DNA of 64,000 nucleotides, taken from NCBI GenBank assembly GCA_002082585.1, contig CP020563.1:310001-374000 (forward strand). The letters run 5' to 3'. Below, piece after piece: positions 60,454-64,000 of this stretch. Position 1 is the first letter of the stretch. Every line of letters starts with the position of its first letter. Source of the stretch: Kitasatospora albolonga (lineage in GTDB: Bacteria > Actinomycetota > Actinomycetes > Streptomycetales > Streptomycetaceae). The position numbers and the translations under genes are program-made. The notes under the pieces were generated by a model. It was not told the origin of the DNA and searched no databases. It saw nothing but the letters and a program-made list of their open reading frames with translations.

Positions 60454-60632
60454 GCTGCCACGCTAAGCAGTGGCCCGGAACTCCGCTTCCCGGGGAGAAC
60501 GGTCTCTCCCTCCGCTTGCGGGGAGCGCCCGGGCGGAGCACACAATGAGTGCGACAAGGCCCGGATTGCCCTGTTATGCCCTGAAGGTGGATCAGGAGTC
60601 CGGGGCGTTACCGACTTCGGGGAGCAGAGCCC

Positions 60633-62015
60633 GTGAGTGTCCAACCGCCGTCCTCCGGCCGCCCCTCGGGACCGCCTTCCGGTCCGCTCTCGGGCCCCTC
60701 CCAGTCCGGTCCGACGCCCCCGCCCCCCACCACCGTGTCCGGCTCGCCGCCCGGTCCGCCGAGCGGCGGGGACCACGGCGGGCCAGGGGGGCCGGGCGGC
60801 TCCGGCGGCGGCCCGGGCCCGGGGGACTCCGGCGGCTCCGGCCCGGGCAGTGGTTCCGGGGCCTCCTCCGGTTCCGGTTCCGGCCCCGGGCGTCCGTGGT
60901 GGCGGTCCGTGCCCCGGATCGCCATGATCGCGACGGCCGTGGTCGCGGCCGTCGTGCTGGTCGTGTTCCTGACCCGCCCGGACAGCGGCGGTTCGAAGGC
61001 GGGCGGTGAGGTGTTCCTCCAGGCGGCGGGCTCCTCCGGCCCGGACCCGTTCACGGAGTCCACGGCGCGCGAGAGCGACCCCGAGCCCGGCACCTCCTCA
61101 CCGTCCGCGGCGCCGAGCCCGTCGGACCGGGGATCGCAGGTGACCCGTGGGGTGGACGGGGCGGAACCCGGTCTGTACGGGGGGACCCGCGAGGTCGCGA
61201 GCTGTGACGTGGAGCAGCAGATCAGGTTCCTGAGCGGGGCGCCGGAGAAGAACCGGGCGTTCGCCTCGGTCCAGGACATCGAGCCGTCGGCCGTCCCCGG
61301 CTATCTCCGCTCGCTCACCCCCGTACAGCTGCGCATGGACACCCGCGTGACCAACCACAGCTTCCGGGACGGGGAGGCGACGGCCTATCAGGCGGTGCTC
61401 CAGTCCGGTACGGCGGTGCTCGTGGACGACCGCGGGGTCCCCCGGGTGCGGTGCGCCTGCGGGAACCCGCTGCTGCCGCCCGTTGCCCAGGAGAGCACCC
61501 CGAAACAGACGGGGAAGGCATGGCCGGGATACCGGGCGTCGGACGTGGTCGTGGTGGAACCGTCGTCGAAGCCGGTGGAGGAGTTCGTGATGGTCGACCC
61601 GGAGAACGGTGACTGGTTCACCCGTCCGGCGGGTGACACCGGAAGCGGGGACAAAAAGACCGATCCGCCCGAGGACAAGAAGAAGGACGGGTCGGAGTCG
61701 CCCTGCCCGCCGGGAGCCGGTGACGGAAACCGCTCCTGCCCTCCGAGCCCGGGCGCATCGCCGCCCGAGGGCGAATCCCCGCCGCCCGGCGACTCCCCGC
61801 CCCCGGCCGACGACGGGACCACTCCGCCGCCGGACAGCCCGCCCGCCAGCGATCCCCCGCCGCCCGACAGCCCGCCCGGCGACTCGCCCGCCAACCCGCC
61901 CGGGGACTCGCCCGGCTCGCAGCCCGCGCCGCCGCAGGAACAGCAGCAGCCGGAGCAGCAGCCGCAGGATCAGCAGTCCGGCTCCCGGTCGGCGCCGCTG
62001 CCGCAGGACGTCTGA
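60633..62015 (+). CDS. DUF6777-type membrane-anchored protein with Pro-rich tail
   Basis: A 460-residue protein. The first 85 residues are Pro/Gly/Ser-rich and cytosolic; one membrane helix follows (IAMIATAVVAAVVLVVFLTR). Outside the cell is a domain with VEQQIRFLSGAPEKNRAFAS, YLRSLTPVQLRMDTRVTNH and RCACGNPLLPP, the DUF6777 core, and the last 130 residues are very Pro/Ser/Asp-rich with Gln at the end. Function unknown. GGGGAG precedes the GTG at 60633. Confidence 0.8.
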   Translation: MSVQPPSSGRPSGPPSGPLSGPSQSGPTPPPPTTVSGSPPGPPSGGDHGGPGGPGGSGGGPGPGDSGGSGPGSGSGASSGSGSGPGRPWWRSVPRIAMIATAVVAAVVLVVFLTRPDSGGSKAGGEVFLQAAGSSGPDPFTESTARESDPEPGTSSPSAAPSPSDRGSQVTRGVDGAEPGLYGGTREVASCDVEQQIRFLSGAPEKNRAFASVQDIEPSAVPGYLRSLTPVQLRMDTRVTNHSFRDGEATAYQAVLQSGTAVLVDDRGVPRVRCACGNPLLPPVAQESTPKQTGKAWPGYRASDVVVVEPSSKPVEEFVMVDPENGDWFTRPAGDTGSGDKKTDPPEDKKKDGSESPCPPGAGDGNRSCPPSPGASPPEGESPPPGDSPPPADDGTTPPPDSPPASDPPPPDSPPGDSPANPPGDSPGSQPAPPQEQQQPEQQPQDQQSGSRSAPLPQDV

Positions 62016-62147
62016 CATCTGACGCCAGGGCCGGGTACGGATCGGCAGTGGACGGGGCGGCCGTCCGTCCGGCCCCGGCGGCAGTCGGCCGACGGCATAC
62101 GGTTCCGGGTCCGCACCGGTGTTCCCCGGCGGGGGCAGGCCCATCGA

Positions 62148-62882
62148 TCACGACCCGTTGGGCGCAAGGAGTTCATCGGACAGACCGAGGTGGCGGCGGA
62201 ACGCCTGCCGGCCGAGGGCGGTGACCGCGACGGCGCGCGTGGTGCCGACGGGAGTGATCCAGCCGGTGTCGAACGCGTGGCGGCACAGGGCGGCACCGAC
62301 GGCACCGGCCAGGTGGGGGCGGCGTTCGGTCCAGTCCAGGCACGACCGTACCGACGGCCGGCGCGTGCCGGCCGGGACGGTGATGCCGAGATCGTCGAGC
62401 CAGGCCGCTCCGGCGCCGGTGAGCCCGAGTCCGAGGTCCTGGTCCAGCAGCCTTCGGCCGAGCATCGCGTCGGTGATGGCGACCCCGACGGTCCCGGCGA
62501 GGTGGTCGTAGCAGGTGCGGGCGTGGGCGAGGGCCTGCCGTCGGCCGGCCGCCGACAGGGAACGGGGTGCCGGGGTAGGCGCGGGTGCCATGGAGGCGAG
62601 GCTCTCGACCAGCTCGGCCACCTGCGGACCGGCCAGACGCACATAGCGGTGGCGGCCCTGCCGTTCCTCGGCCAGCAGGTTCCCACGGACGAGCGCGTGC
62701 AGGTGCTCGGTCGCGGTCGAGGGCGCCACCCCCATATGACGCGCCAGTTCTGTCGCTGTCCACGCCCGGCCGTCGAGCAGGGCCAGGCAGAAACCCGCCC
62801 GCGTACCGTCGGCCAGAAGCTTCGCCACGGTGGCCAGGTCGGGACCGGCCACCTGTGCACGCCGCATGTCCATGTGCCCCAT
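62148..62882 (-). CDS. ArsR-family winged-helix regulator
   Basis: A 244-residue regulator: ATVAKLLADGTRAGFCLALL, ATELARHMGVAPSTATEHLHAL and RQGRHRYVRLAGPQVAELVE make the ArsR winged helix; the C-terminal 140 residues are a less conserved extension (ARTCYDHLAGTVGVAITDAML) often seen in this Streptomyces subgroup. No metal-binding cysteine pair is at the usual ArsR sites. ATG 62882 is used; ATG 62873 is possible. It faces a flavin-reductase-like gene with a dyad between them. Confidence 0.85.
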   Translation of the reverse strand: MGHMDMRRAQVAGPDLATVAKLLADGTRAGFCLALLDGRAWTATELARHMGVAPSTATEHLHALVRGNLLAEERQGRHRYVRLAGPQVAELVESLASMAPAPTPAPRSLSAAGRRQALAHARTCYDHLAGTVGVAITDAMLGRRLLDQDLGLGLTGAGAAWLDDLGITVPAGTRRPSVRSCLDWTERRPHLAGAVGAALCRHAFDTGWITPVGTTRAVAVTALGRQAFRRHLGLSDELLAPNGS

Positions 62883-62898
62883 TGTCCCCCCGTGACAC

Positions 62899-62914
62899 TT
62901 CGGCCCTGACCGAA
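62899..62914. promoter_or_regulatory. Short dyad, possible ArsR operator
   Basis: TTCGG and CCGAA flank CCCTGA in the gap between the divergent arsR-type and flavin-reductase-like genes, just upstream of the TAGGCT box. Confidence 0.5.
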
Positions 62915-62926
62915 ACGACCGGACCC

Positions 62927-62942
62927 TAGGCTGCGCACCATG
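62927..62942 (+). promoter_or_regulatory. -10 box of a probable leaderless promoter
   Basis: TAGGCT (62927-62932) is followed by exactly 7 nt and the ATG at 62940; no ribosome binding site is present. The geometry equals that of the FHA-ABC and ABM genes. Confidence 0.65.
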
Positions 62943-63635
62943 AACACGGCACCTCCCAGCATCCTGCCCGCACCGACAGCAGCCACCCGACCGACAGCCG
63001 CCACCCATCTGGAGATCGAGCCGAGCGTCCTGTACTTCGGGACGCCGGTGGTGCTCCTGTCGACAGAGAATCAGGACGGCTCGTTCAACCTTGCCCCGAT
63101 ATCGTCCGCGTGGGCCCTCGGGCGGACGGTGGTGATCGGACTGGGCCGTGAGGGGCAGACCGCGTACAACCTCGGCAGCCGCCCCGGCCTGGTCATCAAT
63201 CTGCCGGCCCCCGACCAGTGGCCGGCCGTGGAGCGGCTGGCGCCGCTGACCGGCCGGAATCCCGTGCCCTCCGGCAAGCCCGAGGGCTGCCGTTTCGAGC
63301 CGGACAAGTTCGCCGCGGCGGGGATGACGGGCGAGCCCTCCCATCTGGTCCGGCCGCCTCGCGTCGCCGGATGCCCGATCCAGCTGGAGGCCCGTGCCGA
63401 ACGGGTGCGGCCGGATGTCTCCGGGGAGTTCGTCATCGTCGAGGCCGCCGTGTGCAAGGTGCACGCCGACTCCCGCATCGTCGTTCCGGGCACCGATCAC
63501 ATCGACCCCGTCGCCTGGAGCCCGCTCATCTACAACTTCCGCCACTACTTCGGACTCGGCCCGGAACTCGGCCACTCCTACCGGACCCGGACACCCCGCG
63601 GCTCCGAGGGGCCCGGCGCACGCGCGGACGCCTAG
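62940..63635 (+). CDS. Flavin-reductase-like FMN-binding split-barrel protein
   Basis: A 231-residue protein: LYFGTPVVLLSTENQDGSFNLAPISSAWALG and VVIGLGREGQTAYNL follow the flavin-reductase-like split barrel, with GEFVIVEAAVCKVHADSR later (each read as separate strands). It may reduce flavin or a small substrate with FMN. The first 25 residues are Pro/Ala/Thr-rich. It is divergent from the ArsR-type gene, its probable regulator, and its mRNA is likely leaderless. The last 4 bp overlap the convergent YkvA-type gene. Confidence 0.82.
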   Translation: MNTAPPSILPAPTAATRPTAATHLEIEPSVLYFGTPVVLLSTENQDGSFNLAPISSAWALGRTVVIGLGREGQTAYNLGSRPGLVINLPAPDQWPAVERLAPLTGRNPVPSGKPEGCRFEPDKFAAAGMTGEPSHLVRPPRVAGCPIQLEARAERVRPDVSGEFVIVEAAVCKVHADSRIVVPGTDHIDPVAWSPLIYNFRHYFGLGPELGHSYRTRTPRGSEGPGARADA

Positions 63636-63985
63636 CGCACCGCGTCCGGCCGGCGCCCGGCCGTCTTCCCTGGCGTGGGGATCTCCACCGGGGCTCCGGC
63701 CCCCTTGGCCGCCCCCAGTCCGGCCGCCGAGGCGGCGGAGTGGAGCGAGCGCAGGGCCAGCAGCAGGAATCCGATGTCGTCGAGGTAGACGGGGTCCGGC
63801 AGCAGGTCGACCGGGGAGACCGTGTAGATGACGGCCGCCCAGACGAGCGCCTTGTTCCGCAGCGGGATACCGGCGTCGACCAGGAGCTTCCTGGCCTTGA
63901 AGACGCGCACCAGCAGTACGGCGGCCAAGGCCAGCATGAGGAGTGCGGCGACGGCGCCGACGACGAGCCAAACGGTGGTGTCCAT
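63632..63985 (-). CDS. YkvA/DUF1232-family small membrane protein
   Basis: A 117-residue protein. An N-terminal membrane helix (TTVWLVVGAVAALLMLALAA) is followed by the DUF1232 core AVIYTVSPVDLLPDPVYLDDIGFLLLALRSL with the conserved SPxDLxPD motif. Function unknown. The C-terminus is Pro/Arg-rich. The ATG at 63985 is close to the window end; no ribosome binding site beyond that could be judged. Confidence 0.87.
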   Translation of the reverse strand: MDTTVWLVVGAVAALLMLALAAVLLVRVFKARKLLVDAGIPLRNKALVWAAVIYTVSPVDLLPDPVYLDDIGFLLLALRSLHSAASAAGLGAAKGAGAPVEIPTPGKTAGRRPDAVR

Positions 63986-64000
63986 GGCTCATCGTCTACC

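Overview
The window is 64 kb of very GC-rich DNA with strong G/C bias at third codon positions, closely packed genes with GTGA/ATGA overlaps, and typical Streptomyces markers: a SigF/SigB-type sigma factor, RppA (tetrahydroxynaphthalene synthase) next to a P450, a streptophobe-type membrane protein, a DUF6777-type protein, DmdR-type iron box regulation and a GH87 glucanase. I read it as chromosomal DNA of a Streptomyces. No tRNA, rRNA, CRISPR or prophage was seen.

Layout. 0-5 kb: sigma factor, then metY-metX (O-acetylhomoserine route to methionine) coupled to a Tat-exported sulfite-oxidase-like molybdoenzyme. 5-10.7 kb: cobalamin region with cbiZ (cobinamide amidohydrolase), a PRC-barrel stress protein, and a btuF-btuC-btuD uptake operon headed by a cobalamin riboswitch. 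10.8-16.9 kb: an uncharacterised five-gene acyl-chain operon (KASIII, KAS, acyl-CoA oxidase/dehydrogenase, ACP, KAS). 17-23.6 kb: sugar kinase, PadR regulator with divergent SnoaL-like gene, a signal-less binding protein, a secreted metzincin protease, an MDR dehydrogenase, a YihY/BrkB membrane protein and a cupin. 23.7-29.5 kb: two secreted enzymes, a 1429-residue GH87-type alpha-1,3-glucanase and a subtilase. 29.6-32 kb: P450 and RppA for HPQ-type melanin or flaviolin chemistry. 32.1-32.3 kb: a 163-bp hairpin element. 32.3-36.4 kb: a four-gene siderophore ABC operon behind an iron box. 36.5-38.1 kb: a monooxygenase with a MerR-type promoter, its MerR regulator, and an AraC regulator. 38.4-42.1 kb: an EF-hand protein, then an unassigned operon (IDH/IPMDH-like, isochorismatase-like, methyltransferase) facing a thioesterase. 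42.4-45.4 kb: a secreted alpha-amylase. 45.6-50.2 kb: dnaE2 with an ImuB-like catalytically degenerate Y-family protein. 50.5-52.2 kb: an alpha/beta hydrolase and an anti-sigma-type ATPase. 52.4-56.6 kb: an FHA-ABC exporter, a Thr-repeat protein and a Ser/Thr kinase. 56.6-57.7 kb: an IS481-family element inserted at the kinase stop codon. 57.7-64 kb: quinone-reductase-like SDR with HxlR regulator, streptophobe and DUF6777 proteins, an ArsR regulator with divergent flavin-binding protein, and a YkvA-type protein.

The strongest candidates for new biology are the 163-bp hairpin element whose inner arm deviates from Watson-Crick pairing only by G-U wobbles, the kinase/FHA-ABC module whose middle protein carries five Glu-Pro-Thr-Arg repeats, the compact KAS/ACP/acyl-CoA oxidase operon, the three promoters with identical leaderless geometry, and the IS481 insertion that shares one duplicated CCTAGG as the stop codon for two convergent genes. 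All functional calls are from sequence reading only; no database search was run.
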